The notes: a model not told the origin generated them from the letters alone. A stretch of DNA of 64,000 nucleotides from Marinihelvus sp963695135 (GCA_963695135.1 CAVOGA010000001.1:496001-560000); one strand, 5' to 3'. Counted from the first letter of the stretch, positions 33,364 through 43,154 are shown. Program-made: numbers and translations.

Positions 33364-34674
33364 ATGTCGCAGAACATCTGGCTTCGATGCCTTCAACACC
33401 TCGAACGCGAGCTGCCAGTCGAGGATATCAACACCTGGATCCGGCCCCTCCAGCCGGTTTTTGACCGGAGTCGGACGCTGCTTATGGCGCCCAACGACTA
33501 CGTTCGGGATCATATTTCCACCCATTATCTTGAACGGATCCGGGATATCTTCGAGCACCTTGGCGAACCCCGTGAATCCGCCGTTATCGAGGTGGGTAAC
33601 GCGCCGGAACCGCAACGCGAACGCCGACGCGCCAGCACGCGCCAGCCGATAACCGATACCGGGCTCGACACCCGGTACCGGTTTGACAACTTTGTACCCG
33701 GCAAATCCAACGAACTGGGGTTTGCCGCTGCCCAGCAGGTCGCCCAGCTTCCCGGTGGAGCCTACAACCCGCTGTTGCTGTATGGCGGCACCGGCCTTGG
33801 GAAAACCCACTTGCTGCACGCGGCCGGCAACCTGTTGCGCGAGCAGAATCCCGATTCCAAGGTGCTCTACCTGCACTCGGAGCGTTTTGTGAGCGAAATG
33901 ATCCAGTCCCTGCGGCAGGGGTCCATCGATTCATTCAAGAACCATTATCGATCTGCAGATGCCCTGCTGATTGACGACATCCAGTTTTTCGCCGGCAAGG
34001 ACCGCACCCAGGAAGAGTTTTTCCATACCTTCAACGCCCTGCTCGAGAGCAAGCAGCAAATCATTCTCAGCTGTGACCGCTACCCGAAAGAAGTGCAGGG
34101 TCTGGAGGCCCGTCTGCGGTCGCGTATTGGTTGGGGACTGACCGTGGCCATTGAGCCGCCGGATTTTGAAACCCGTGCCGCGATTTTGCTGAACAAGGCG
34201 CAGGAGCGCGGGGTGCTGCTGGATGAGGCGGTCGCTTCACTTATCGCCAAGCGTATGCGCTCCAATGTGCGGGATCTCGAGGGCGCCCTGAATACACTGA
34301 TAGCCAACGCGCGCTTTACCGGACGGCCCATCGACGAAGCCTTCGCCAGGGAGGTGCTCAGGGACCTGCTTACGGTCCATGACCGGCTGATCACCATCGA
34401 AAATATCCAGAAAACCGTGGCGGAATACTACAAACTGCGCATGGCGGACCTGCTCGGAAGACGCAGGACCCGCACGATCGCCCGCCCCAGGCAGCTCGCG
34501 ATGGCGCTGGCCAAGGAGCTGACGGAGCACAGCTTGCCGGAAATTGGCGACGCTTTTGGGGGACGCGACCATACCACCGTGTTGCATGCCTGTCGTAAAA
34601 TCGAGGAATTGCTCGATACCGAGGGCCGGCTGCGAGAGGATAAGGCGCGACTGTTACGGGCCCTGACAACATGA
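33364..34674 (+). CDS. dnaA: Chromosomal replication initiator protein DnaA
   Basis: 436 residues. Domain I is MSQNIWLRCLQHLERELPVEDINTWIRPLQP-like at the N-terminus (residues 1-80) and domain II is very short. Domain III is the AAA+ module with Walker A GGTGLGKTHLLHA (near residue 141) and Walker B LLIDDIQFF. Domain IV carries the DNA-binding signature near the end, GDAFGGRDHTTVLHACRKI. It binds ATP and opens oriC. It is slightly shorter than E. coli DnaA because domain II is reduced. It leads the dnaA-dnaN-recF-gyrB series. Confidence 0.97.
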   Translation: MSQNIWLRCLQHLERELPVEDINTWIRPLQPVFDRSRTLLMAPNDYVRDHISTHYLERIRDIFEHLGEPRESAVIEVGNAPEPQRERRRASTRQPITDTGLDTRYRFDNFVPGKSNELGFAAAQQVAQLPGGAYNPLLLYGGTGLGKTHLLHAAGNLLREQNPDSKVLYLHSERFVSEMIQSLRQGSIDSFKNHYRSADALLIDDIQFFAGKDRTQEEFFHTFNALLESKQQIILSCDRYPKEVQGLEARLRSRIGWGLTVAIEPPDFETRAAILLNKAQERGVLLDEAVASLIAKRMRSNVRDLEGALNTLIANARFTGRPIDEAFAREVLRDLLTVHDRLITIENIQKTVAEYYKLRMADLLGRRRTRTIARPRQLAMALAKELTEHSLPEIGDAFGGRDHTTVLHACRKIEELLDTEGRLREDKARLLRALTT

Positions 34675-34905
34675 TGTGTATAAGGCCGCGCACAGACCTG
34701 GAGATAAACTGTGGATAAACTATGGGTAGTTTATCCGGGCGATTTGGCCCACAGTTTATACACAGGCTACGCGCCCGTAGCACACAGGAAATAACTTTCG
34801 TAAACACTTGATTAATAATGATTTAATCAGTGTTCTTGGCTTACCCACAGTGCTTATAATTACTACTTTTTATAAGTTAGAACAAAAGTAATCAAGGGAC
34901 GGACC
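34675..34905. other. oriC: Probable replication origin (oriC) between dnaA and dnaN
   Basis: This 231-base gap holds a perfect DnaA box on the minus strand (34710-34718, TGTGGATAA) and one-mismatch boxes at 34756-34764 (TTATACACA) and 34841-34849 (TTACCCACA). There is a weaker TTATCCGGG at 34731-34739. AT-rich blocks follow at about 34800-34830 and 34855-34890, suitable for unwinding. A 7-bp inverted repeat, CTTATAA/TTATAAG (34853-34859, 34870-34876), overlaps a TATAAT at 34855-34860 that is the likely dnaN -10. Gene order and boxes support an origin, although the rpmH-dnaA gap could share the function. Confidence 0.7.
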
Positions 34906-36006
34906 ATGAAATTCAAAATCCAGCGTGAAGTCTTTCTCCAGCCTCTCACCCAGGTCGTGGGTGTCGTGGAACGGCGTCAGACCCTACCGGTACTGGCCAA
35001 CTTCCTGTTGATTGCCAGGGACGGACAAATTTCCGTAACCGGGACGGATATGGAAGTTGAGCTGATCAGCTCTGTTACTGCCGAAATCGAGCAGGAAGGC
35101 GAGATCACGGTTCCCGCCCGTAAGCTGCTGGATATCGTTAAAGCCCTGCCCGACGGGGCCACCATCACGGTGACAGTCAGCGATGAAAAAGCCACGCTGG
35201 TTGCCGGCAAGAGCCGCTATACCCTGTCTACCCTGCCCGCGGCTGAGTTTCCCGCCACCGATGAAGTGGAAACCGTTGACGAGGTAACGATCTCCGAAAA
35301 GGCGCTCAAGGAGCTGATTGACAAGACGGCCTTCGCCATGGCGAACAATGATGTGCGCTACTACCTGAACGGCATGCTGTTTGATTTTACGGATGGCAGG
35401 TTGCGCGTGGTCGCGACCGATGGCCACCGTCTGGCGGTCAGCGACTACGACGGCTCACTCGAAGTGCAGGGTGACCGGCAAATGATCGTGCCACGCAAGG
35501 GGGTTCTTGAGCTTTCGCGAATGCTGGGCGATACCGATGACAAAGTCAGTCTCTCCCTGGGCCGCAGCCATATCCGCCTGGTGAAGGCAGGCACACGGTT
35601 CACCTCCAAGCTGATTGACGGACGGTTTCCGGACTACGAGGCGGTTATCCCCGTTGGCGCAGACAAACAGATCCTGGTCGACCGGGAGCTTTTTGCCAAC
35701 GCACTGCACCGCGCAGCCATCCTGTCCAATGAGAAATACAAAGGGGTTCGCCTGGATGCCAATGGCAACATGCTGAAGATCATTGCGCACAACCCGCAAC
35801 ACGAAGAGGCCGTCGAAGAGATTGAGGTTGAACTCAATTTTGACGCGCTGGCTGTCGGGTTTAACGTGACCTACCTTCAGGATGCCCTGTCCGCCCTGGA
35901 GACGGAGCAGGTGTCGCTGGAACTGAAAGACCCCAACAGCAGTTGCCTGGTGTCGGCGCCCGACTCGGATTTGTATCGGCACGTGGTTATGCCGCTGAAA
36001 CTCTGA
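34906..36006 (+). CDS. dnaN: DNA polymerase III sliding clamp (beta subunit)
   Basis: 366 residues, three-domain clamp: MKFKIQREVFLQPLTQVVGV and RQTLPVLANFLL in domain 1, FAMANNDVRYYLNGMLFDF in domain 2, and the C-terminal VMPLKL typical of the family. AAGGGA (34894-34899) lies about 6-11 bases before the ATG. It forms the ring that tethers the polymerase to DNA. Normal length, intact, and in the conserved place after dnaA. The gap to recF is 59 bases. Confidence 0.97.
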   Translation: MKFKIQREVFLQPLTQVVGVVERRQTLPVLANFLLIARDGQISVTGTDMEVELISSVTAEIEQEGEITVPARKLLDIVKALPDGATITVTVSDEKATLVAGKSRYTLSTLPAAEFPATDEVETVDEVTISEKALKELIDKTAFAMANNDVRYYLNGMLFDFTDGRLRVVATDGHRLAVSDYDGSLEVQGDRQMIVPRKGVLELSRMLGDTDDKVSLSLGRSHIRLVKAGTRFTSKLIDGRFPDYEAVIPVGADKQILVDRELFANALHRAAILSNEKYKGVRLDANGNMLKIIAHNPQHEEAVEEIEVELNFDALAVGFNVTYLQDALSALETEQVSLELKDPNSSCLVSAPDSDLYRHVVMPLKL

Positions 36007-36065
36007 TCACGACACCTCACGCCAATCCCGGCAATATCTACCGGGCCTGAGCCCGGTATCCCGTT

Positions 36066-37137
36066 ATGCGTGTTACCTCGCTGGTGATACACAATCTGCG
36101 CAACCTGGAGCAGGTTGCGCTGCAACCCGGTAACAGCGCAAATGTCCTGTACGGCGCAAACGGCGCAGGAAAAACGACGGTTATCGAGAGCCTCCTGATT
36201 CTCGCCAAGGGGCGCAGTTTCAGATCCGGAAGCACCTACCAGTCTGACCGGTCCGCATGCTGATCATTTCCTGGTGCGGTCAGAACTCCTGGCTGATAAC
36301 GGGAGAAAGCACGCGGTGGCGCTGCAACGGCGACGCTCAGACTGGGAAGGTCGACTGGACGGTCAGCCATTGCGACAGATCAGCGATACGGCCCATCTGT
36401 TTCCCCTGATACTGATGGAACCGACCACGCATCAACTGATCGGTGGTCCGCCGGAAGGACGCCGCCGCTACCTGGACTGGACCGTGTTTCACGTGAAACA
36501 CGAGTTTCTCGTGGTCTGGCGACGCTATGTGCGGGTTCTCAAACAGCGTAACGCGGCCTTACGGGATCGTGATGTAAGAATGGTGAAAAGCCTTGATCCG
36601 CAGTTGGTGTCGGTTGGAAACCAGCTGTCGGACGCGCGCGACGAGGTTTTCAGCGCCTTGCTGCCGCGAATAACACAAAGGTTCCAGGCCATGAGTCCGC
36701 GCCAGGACGGCCTGGAGATCAGGTTGCAGCCCGGCTGGGGCGGGGACTCTCTCGAGTCCTCCCTTGAGGAAGGGCTGATCCGGGACCTGGAGCAGGGTTA
36801 TACCAGGGATGGGCCACACCGCGCTGATCTGCTTATCAAGGTGGGCGGCAAACCGGTGCGCGATCGTTTATCACGCGGCGAGGAGAAAATCCTGGCCGGC
36901 GCCATGTGCCTGGCCCAGGGCGAGGTATTCCGCGATCACGGGCAGGTGCCTATATTGCTTTTGGACGATCTCGCTTCCGAATTCGACAAGGCACACCTCG
37001 AAGCCGTGGTGCAGAACGGGCTTGAGCTGGGTTCGCAGCTCTTTATTACCGGCATCAGCGCAGAACCGTACGGCATTATTCCCCGTTCGGAATGTGCATT
37101 GTTTCACGTGAAACACGGTCAAATTACCCGGGACTGA
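36066..37137 (+). CDS. recF: RecF recombination/repair protein, one frame break, contains two parS sites
   Basis: About 356 codons from ATG 36066. The SMC-like Walker A site is VLYGANGAGKTTVIESL; the frame breaks at about 36237, and removing one T in agcacctacc restores GSTTSLTGPHADHFLVRSE. The rest is intact: GGPPEGRRRYLDW, the signature LSRGEEKILAGAMCLAQG and Walker B PILLLDDLASEFD. RecF loads RecA at gaps. Two 16-bp parS sequences are embedded in the coding region, both encoding F-H-V-K-H. The stop lies 160 bases before gyrB. Confidence 0.92.
36485..36500 (+). promoter_or_regulatory. parS: parS site 1 (ParB-binding), inside recF
   Basis: TGTTTCACGTGAAACA is a perfect 16-bp palindrome and matches the bacterial parS consensus. 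Such sites cluster near oriC and load ParB for chromosome segregation. It is placed so that it codes for Phe-His-Val-Lys-His in RecF. Confidence 0.85.
37100..37115 (+). promoter_or_regulatory. parS: parS site 2 (ParB-binding), inside recF
   Basis: The same perfect 16-bp palindrome occurs again 615 bases downstream, in the same reading frame of recF and again coding Phe-His-Val-Lys-His, seven codons before the recF stop. Two exact copies so close to dnaA make chance very unlikely. Confidence 0.87.
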
Positions 37138-37309
37138 GCATGCGCTTTCCTACCGCCATACAGGCCTGAAAACCGCTTGGAATCAGGACTTTGACCCTCA
37201 TATAAGGTATAGTTGTCGGCTACAACGCTGGCGGTTGCCGACTTCTGGTGCAATCGCACTCCCCCTTGACCCTGACACTTCGGTGCCGGGTTAGCGCATG
37301 GATTCTGTA

Positions 37310-39712
37310 ATGAGCGAAAAACAATACGATTCGTCGAACATCAAGGTGTTGAAGGGCCTTGACGCGGTCCGCAAGCGTCCAGGCATGTACATCGGGGACA
37401 CCGATGACGGTACGGGCCTGCATCACATGATTTTCGAGGTCGTTGATAACTCCGTCGACGAGGCCCTCGCGGGATACTGTGACCGCATCGAGGTCATTCT
37501 GCGCGAAGATGGCTCGGTCAGTGTTCGTGACAATGGTCGCGGCATCCCGGTTGATATTCACGAGGAAGAAGGGAAATCAGCTGCCGAGGTGATCATGACG
37601 GTGCTGCACGCCGGCGGTAAGTTTGATGACAACTCGTACAAGGTTTCCGGCGGTTTGCACGGTGTGGGTGTATCGGTAGTTAACGCCCTGTCAGAGACCC
37701 TGGAGCTCCTGATCCAGCGAAACGGCAAGCTGTGGCGACAAACCTACAGCATGGGCGTTCCGGATGCGCCGCTCGAGGCGGTTGCTGACAGTGATGAGAC
37801 GGGTACCGAGATCCGCTTCATGCCGAGCCTGCAGATCTTCTCCAACGTTGATTTCCATTATGACATCCTGGTTAAGCGGCTTCGCGAGCTGAGTTTTCTG
37901 AACAGCGGCGTTCGCATCGAACTCAGTGACGAGCGGACGGACGAGTCCCATGTCTTTGAATATGAAGGCGGAATCAGTTCCTTTGTAAAGCACCTGGCGC
38001 GCAAAAAGACCCCGCTGCACCCCACGGTTCTGCACTTCAATGGCGAAAGCGATCACGTGGGCGTGGAGGTCGCGCTGCAATGGACGGACGCCTACCAGGA
38101 GTCGGTGTTCTGCTTTACCAATAACATCCCGCAGCGGGATGGCGGTGCCCATCTCGCCGGTTTCCGCGCGGCGCTGACGCGGACCATCAACCAGTACATT
38201 GATGAAAGCGGCGCCGCCAAGAAGAGCAAGGTCTCCATGACCGGCGACGATGCGCGTGAGGGCCTGATTGCCGTGCTCAGCGTCAAGGTGCCGGATCCCA
38301 AGTTTTCTTCCCAGACCAAGGACAAGCTGGTCTCGTCCGAGATCAAGCCGATCGTGGAATCCCTGGTCAGCCGGGAGTTGCGCGACTTCCTCCTGGAGAA
38401 CCCGGGAGAGGCCAAGGCCATTACGGCCAAGGTCGTCGACGCAGCGCGGGCGCGTGAGGCCGCACGTAAAGCGCGCGAAATGACCCGTCGCAAGGGCGTA
38501 CTGGACGTTGCCGGCCTGCCCGGCAAGCTGGCGGATTGCCAGGAAAAAGACCCGGCGCTCTCCGAACTGTTTATCGTCGAGGGTGACTCAGCCGGCGGCT
38601 CGGCCAAGCAGGGCCGTAACCGTAAGAACCAGGCCATTCTCCCGTTGAAGGGCAAAATTCTCAACGTGGAAAAGGCGCGCTTCGACAAGATGCTCGCCTC
38701 GGCTGAGGTTGGGACCCTGATTACCGCGCTGGGTTGTGGCATCGGCAGGGATGAGTTCGATCCCGACAAACTCCGCTATCACCGCGTGATCATCATGACC
38801 GACGCCGATGTTGACGGGTCGCACATTCGCACCCTGTTGCTGACATTTTTCTATCGCCAGATGCCGGAGCTCATTGAACGCGGCCACATTTATATCGGAC
38901 AGCCACCGCTGTACAAGATCAAGCAGGGTAAGCAGGAGCATTACCTGAAGGATGATTCGGAGCTGAACGAGTACCTGATGGCTCGCGCCCTGGATAATGC
39001 CAGCCTGGTGTTTGACCCTGATGCGCCGCCCCTGCAGGGCGAGGGGCTTGAGTCCCTGACGCGGGAATACATGGCGGCCATCGGCGCCATTGACCGCCTG
39101 GCCAACCGCTATGACCTGGTATTTCTGAGGCAGCTTGTTGATTATAAAGCGTTTTCTGATAGCTGGTCCATGGACGAGGTGGCTGAATGGGCCGCGGGCC
39201 TGACCGAACGGCTCAAGCGGCACGCCGGACCCAGTGTTTCCTACCTGGTGGAGCCCTGTGACAGTGAATCGGGCCCTTCTGTGCGGTTTACCCGGGTTAC
39301 CCACGGAGTGAGTGATGCGCGCGAGATCCGTCGCTCGTTTTTCCGTTCTCCGGAATACCGCCTGATCGGCTCCGTGGCTGAGAAGCTGATCGACCTGGTC
39401 CAGGAGGGCGCGGAAATCCACCGGGGCAAGGCGTCCGAGCCGGTCTCTGATTTCCACGGCGCTTACGAGTGGCTGATGGCCGAAAGCCGCAAGGGAAGGA
39501 CCTTCCAGCGCTTTAAGGGTCTCGGTGAGATGAACCCCGAGCAACTCTGGGATACGACCGTGAATCCGGAAACGCGGCGCCTGTTGCAGGTATCCATCGA
39601 GGACGCCGTGGCGGCGGACGAAATCTTCGCGACCCTGATGGGTGATGAGGTTGAGCCGCGCCGTGAATTTATTGAGAGCCACGCCCTCGACGCGTCAAAC
39701 CTGGATATCTGA
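37310..39712 (+). CDS. gyrB: DNA gyrase subunit B
   Basis: 800 residues from ATG 37310 (MSEKQYDSSNIKVLKGLDAV, aligning with the usual GyrB start); ATG 37298 would add four residues. The GHKL ATPase domain has FEVVDNSVDEALAG, DNGRGIPVD and GLHGVGVSVVNAL. The transducer and TOPRIM domains follow (FIVEGDSAGGSAKQGRN, IIMTDADVDGSHIRTL), then the gammaproteobacterial insert and the tail QRFKGLGEMNPEQLWDTT. With GyrA it supercoils DNA. The stop at 39712 abuts the stop of the opposite gene with no gap. Confidence 0.96.
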   Translation: MSEKQYDSSNIKVLKGLDAVRKRPGMYIGDTDDGTGLHHMIFEVVDNSVDEALAGYCDRIEVILREDGSVSVRDNGRGIPVDIHEEEGKSAAEVIMTVLHAGGKFDDNSYKVSGGLHGVGVSVVNALSETLELLIQRNGKLWRQTYSMGVPDAPLEAVADSDETGTEIRFMPSLQIFSNVDFHYDILVKRLRELSFLNSGVRIELSDERTDESHVFEYEGGISSFVKHLARKKTPLHPTVLHFNGESDHVGVEVALQWTDAYQESVFCFTNNIPQRDGGAHLAGFRAALTRTINQYIDESGAAKKSKVSMTGDDAREGLIAVLSVKVPDPKFSSQTKDKLVSSEIKPIVESLVSRELRDFLLENPGEAKAITAKVVDAARAREAARKAREMTRRKGVLDVAGLPGKLADCQEKDPALSELFIVEGDSAGGSAKQGRNRKNQAILPLKGKILNVEKARFDKMLASAEVGTLITALGCGIGRDEFDPDKLRYHRVIIMTDADVDGSHIRTLLLTFFYRQMPELIERGHIYIGQPPLYKIKQGKQEHYLKDDSELNEYLMARALDNASLVFDPDAPPLQGEGLESLTREYMAAIGAIDRLANRYDLVFLRQLVDYKAFSDSWSMDEVAEWAAGLTERLKRHAGPSVSYLVEPCDSESGPSVRFTRVTHGVSDAREIRRSFFRSPEYRLIGSVAEKLIDLVQEGAEIHRGKASEPVSDFHGAYEWLMAESRKGRTFQRFKGLGEMNPEQLWDTTVNPETRRLLQVSIEDAVAADEIFATLMGDEVEPRREFIESHALDASNLDI

Positions 39713-40183
39713 TTAAAGCCCCTCGAGCGTCGCTATCAGCGCCGTAATGCTGAGGTCGTCCTCCTGCGGGAGGGCGAAGGTGTTGATTCCCAGCCGCTGA
39801 GCGGCCTTGATGAACGCTTTGCTGGAGCTGATCAAGGTCGCGTTTTCCCCTTCGGCCTTGTAGCGCCGAAGAATGTCCTTCAGGGCGGTGGAACGCTTGC
39901 GGTCCTGGGTAAAAACTGAGCGCGGCACGTAGTAAATACCATCCAGGTCACCTCCCGAATCCTGCAGGTGCTGCAGCATCCGCGCTTGTGTCGCCAATAC
40001 ACTGTCCGATTTGCCGCGGGTCGGAAACCACTGATCGGGCTCTGAAGCGGTTAGCAACAGGCGGTTGCCCCCGCGGGTCAGGTTGGCAAGGCGGCGAAAC
40101 ACGGTCGGACCCTGCGGGGATTGCTCGGCAGCGAGTAGCAGCTTGCAGCTGACGATCAACAGGGCGTGTGGTTTATCCTGCAC
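39713..40183 (-). CDS. Degenerate HAD/GmhB-like protein
   Basis: 156 residues from a GTG that directly follows the glyS stop (TGA|GTG), so translation is probably coupled. It sits where gmhB lies beside glyS in Pseudomonas-type genomes. The shape resembles GmhB: a start strand HALLIVSCKLLLAA, GNRLLLTASEPD, LDGIYYVPRSVFTQDRKRST and SSSKAFIKAAQRLGINTFALP. However, the catalytic D-x-D at the first strand, the Cys/His zinc loop and the late G-D-S/D motif are all missing, so phosphatase activity is unlikely. A repurposed or decaying relative is the best reading; homology is inferred from position and pattern only. Confidence 0.55.
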   Translation of the reverse strand: MQDKPHALLIVSCKLLLAAEQSPQGPTVFRRLANLTRGGNRLLLTASEPDQWFPTRGKSDSVLATQARMLQHLQDSGGDLDGIYYVPRSVFTQDRKRSTALKDILRRYKAEGENATLISSSKAFIKAAQRLGINTFALPQEDDLSITALIATLEGL

Positions 40184-42268
40184 TCAGTCAGCCTGTGAAA
40201 AATCGGCAACCCGGTCAAAGAGCTGCTTCACCTGGGCCAGCTGCGCGAGGCGGTTGCCCCGCACGGCGGGGTCCTCGTCCATGACCATGACGCTGTCGAA
40301 GTACGCATCCACGGGCTCGCGCAACGTCGCCAGTGTCGCCAGTGCGTGTCCGTACTCACCGGCCTTGAAGCGTGGCGACACGGCCTCCCTGGCGCTGTTT
40401 ACTGCGTCGAAAAGCACCCTTTCTTCATCTAAAACGAAAAGATTTGTCTCTATCTCCTGCGAAAAATCCAAGTCATTCTTCTTCAGGATGTTGCCAATAC
40501 GCTTGTTGGCGGCCACCAGGCTCTCGGCTTCCGGACGCTGCATAAAGTCGCCCACAGCGTTGATACGCTGACGCAGATCCGGGAGGCCGTGCAGGGGGGC
40601 GGCAAGCACGGCATTCACCAGGCGCGTGGAAGCGCCGCCGTCGAGCAGGTGGTTGCGCAACCGCTCCAGCAGGAAGGCCCGGACATCTGCGATGGCCTCG
40701 TCGCTGACCTCGAGCTGCCGTCCTACTTCCTCGCGGGCAATGGTCAGCAGGTCATCAATCTCCAGCTTGAGCCCCCCCTCTTCGAGCAAGCGGATAATGC
40801 CCAGCGCGGCGCGGCGCAGGGCGAATGGGTCACGGTTTCCGGTGGGCTTCAAGCCGGCTGCAAACACGCCGACGATCGTGTCCAGGCGGTCCGCCAGCGC
40901 CACGACGCGACCCGTATCGCTTGCCGGCAGGCGGTCGCCGGAAAAGCGCGGGTAATAGTGCTCACCCACCCCGGCAACCACGGCGTCATCCTCGCCCGCG
41001 TGGCGCAGGTAGTGTGCGCCCATCGTGCCCTGGAGCTCGGGAAATTCGCCAACCATCAGGCTGACCAGGTCAGCCTTGCTGTAGCGGCCGGCCTGCTCGG
41101 CGAGGCCTTCCGGGAAGCCACAATTTGCCGCTAAATTCTTCGAAATGGCAGCAACACGTCGTGTTTTATCGCCAACTGTGCCGATTTTCTGCTGAAAAAC
41201 CACCTTGTCCAGGGCCTCCAGCCACCGATCCATGGACTGCTTAAGGTCCTGGCGCCAGAAAAACTGCGCATCGGCCAGTCGCGGGGCAATCACGCGTTCA
41301 TAGCCGGCACGCATGGCGTCTTCATCCTCCGATCTAATGTTCGCCATCACCACGAACTCGGGGGTAAGCGCCTCGTTCCCGTCCAGAATGGGAAAGAACT
41401 TCTGGTGGTATTCCATGCTCGCGATCAGGGCCTCAGCGGGCACTTCGAGAAAGCCCGCATCAAACCCGCACTTAACGGCAACGGGCCACTCGACCAGGTT
41501 ATTGACCTCGTCCAGCAACTCGTCGGTCAGCCGCGTGTGGCCACCGGCTGACCTGCCGACCTCCAGGGCCTGGCTGCGAATCCGTTCGCGTCGTTCCGAC
41601 GGGTCAACGAGGACAAACCGCTCACGCAGGAACGATACGTAATCACGCGCATGGGCGAGGTCGTGTTCTCCGGGCGCCATGACGCGGTGTCCACGTGTGA
41701 CGGGGCCCGCTGAACAACCATAGAGCTGGCCGGGCAGCACCTGGTCGCCGTGCATGACCAGCAGCCAGTGCACGGGCCGTACGAAGCTGAACTCGTGATC
41801 GGACCAGCGCATGGGGCGGGGCACCGGGAGATTATCCAGTGCCGCTTGCAGGATGGGGTAGAGCAGCTCACCCAGGGGTTTGCCCGGCTGCTCCAGGCGG
41901 CAATACAGCCACGATCCCTTGTCCGTCTCCAGGTGTTCAAGCTGGCTGACTTCGAGGCCAACCGACTGCGCAAAGCCGGTGGCGGCCCGGGTGGGCTCAC
42001 CGGCGTCATCGAATGCGGCGGCGAGGGACGGCCCCTTGCGTTCCACGGTGCGGTCGTCCTGCTGGTCTGCAACCTCGACCAGCAGCATGCTCATGCGACG
42101 GGGGCTGTACAGACACTGGCTGGCGTCGCGGTCGAAGGCCACGCCCGCCTCGGCCAGGCGGTCGCAAACACCGTCAAAAAAAGCACTGGCCAACTGATCG
42201 AGCGCCAGTGGCGGCAGCTCTTCGCAGCCCAGCTCGATCAGCAAGGGTTGTCTGCCGGCTTCACTCAT
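40184..42268 (-). CDS. glyS: Glycyl-tRNA synthetase beta subunit
   Basis: 694 residues from ATG 42268, which overlaps the glyQ stop in ATGAGTGA; a longer in-frame start at 42331 would lie inside glyQ and is rejected. GlyS marks include LLIELGCEELPP at the N-terminus, SPRRMSMLL, RPMRWSDHEFSFVRPVHWL, NEALTPEFVVMANI, DPFALRRAALGIIRLL and the C-terminal anticodon-domain segment FDSVMVMDEDPAVRGNRLA. It works only with GlyQ as an alpha2-beta2 enzyme. Intact, normal length. Confidence 0.96.
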   Translation of the reverse strand: MSEAGRQPLLIELGCEELPPLALDQLASAFFDGVCDRLAEAGVAFDRDASQCLYSPRRMSMLLVEVADQQDDRTVERKGPSLAAAFDDAGEPTRAATGFAQSVGLEVSQLEHLETDKGSWLYCRLEQPGKPLGELLYPILQAALDNLPVPRPMRWSDHEFSFVRPVHWLLVMHGDQVLPGQLYGCSAGPVTRGHRVMAPGEHDLAHARDYVSFLRERFVLVDPSERRERIRSQALEVGRSAGGHTRLTDELLDEVNNLVEWPVAVKCGFDAGFLEVPAEALIASMEYHQKFFPILDGNEALTPEFVVMANIRSEDEDAMRAGYERVIAPRLADAQFFWRQDLKQSMDRWLEALDKVVFQQKIGTVGDKTRRVAAISKNLAANCGFPEGLAEQAGRYSKADLVSLMVGEFPELQGTMGAHYLRHAGEDDAVVAGVGEHYYPRFSGDRLPASDTGRVVALADRLDTIVGVFAAGLKPTGNRDPFALRRAALGIIRLLEEGGLKLEIDDLLTIAREEVGRQLEVSDEAIADVRAFLLERLRNHLLDGGASTRLVNAVLAAPLHGLPDLRQRINAVGDFMQRPEAESLVAANKRIGNILKKNDLDFSQEIETNLFVLDEERVLFDAVNSAREAVSPRFKAGEYGHALATLATLREPVDAYFDSVMVMDEDPAVRGNRLAQLAQVKQLFDRVADFSQAD

Positions 42269-43154
42269 GACCCGGCTCCCGTCCAACCGGGAAGCCCAGT
42301 GCTTCGCGGCTGTCGTAGTAGGCTTCGGCAACCCGGCGCGCCACGTCGCGCACGCGCAGGATGTATCGCTGACGTTCCGTTACCGATATTGCACGTCTTG
42401 CGTCCAGCAGGTTAAAAGTATGCGAGGCCTTCAGCACCTGCTCGTAGGCGGGCAGGGGAAGTCCCGCCTCAACCAGCCGGCGCGCCTCGCCTTCGCAGCT
42501 GTCAAACCAGCCGAACAGGGCGTCCACATCCGCCTCTTCGAAGTTGTAGCGGGACTGCTCCACCTCGTTCTGGTGAAACACGTCGCCATAGGTGACCTTG
42601 CGCCCCTGGTACTCCGTCCACACGAGGTCATAAACGTTATCGACCCCCTGCAGGTACATGGCAAGCCGCTCCGAGCCATAGGTAATCTCACCCATTACCG
42701 GGCGGCACTCGAGTCCGCCGACTTGCTGGAAATAGGTAAACTGGGTGACTTCCATGCCGTTGAGCCATACTTCCCAGCCCAGGCCCCAGGCCCCCAGGGT
42801 GGGGGACTCCCAGTTGTCCTCGACGAAACGGATGTCATGGACCTTCGGATCAATGCCGATCGCCGCCAGCGAACCTAGATAGAGCTCCTGGATGTCATCC
42901 GGCGAGGGTTTCATTACCACCTGGACCTGGTAATAGTGCTGCAGGCGGTTCGGGTTTTCACCGTAGCGTCCGTCCGTGGGTCGGCGGGAAGGCTGCACGT
43001 AAACGGCGCTCCAGGGTTCCGGGCCGATGGCGCGCAGAAAGGTTGCCGGGTGAAAAGTGCCCGCGCCGACCTCCAGGTCAAGGGGTTGTATGTGCACACA
43101 ACCCTGGTCCGCCCAGTAGGCGACCAAACGGTTGATGAAATCCTGGAAGGTCAT
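42261..43154 (-). CDS. glyQ: Glycyl-tRNA synthetase alpha subunit
   Basis: 297 residues beginning MTFQDFINRLVAYWADQGCV. The catalytic class II core is obvious: GAGTFHPATFLRAIGPEPW, YVQPSRRPTDGRYGENPNRL, HDIRFVEDNWESPTLGAWGLGWE and QVGGLECRPVMGEITYG. It charges tRNA-Gly together with GlyS. Its coding region overlaps glyS by 8 bases, so the two are translationally coupled. The 110-base gap upstream (43155-43265) probably holds its promoter. Confidence 0.96.
   Translation of the reverse strand: MTFQDFINRLVAYWADQGCVHIQPLDLEVGAGTFHPATFLRAIGPEPWSAVYVQPSRRPTDGRYGENPNRLQHYYQVQVVMKPSPDDIQELYLGSLAAIGIDPKVHDIRFVEDNWESPTLGAWGLGWEVWLNGMEVTQFTYFQQVGGLECRPVMGEITYGSERLAMYLQGVDNVYDLVWTEYQGRKVTYGDVFHQNEVEQSRYNFEEADVDALFGWFDSCEGEARRLVEAGLPLPAYEQVLKASHTFNLLDARRAISVTERQRYILRVRDVARRVAEAYYDSREALGFPVGREPGHE

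Noticed and set aside
42269..42331. Longer start for glyS
   Set aside because: It would overlap glyQ by more than 70 bases; ATG 42268 gives the normal GlyS N-terminus and an 8-base overlap.
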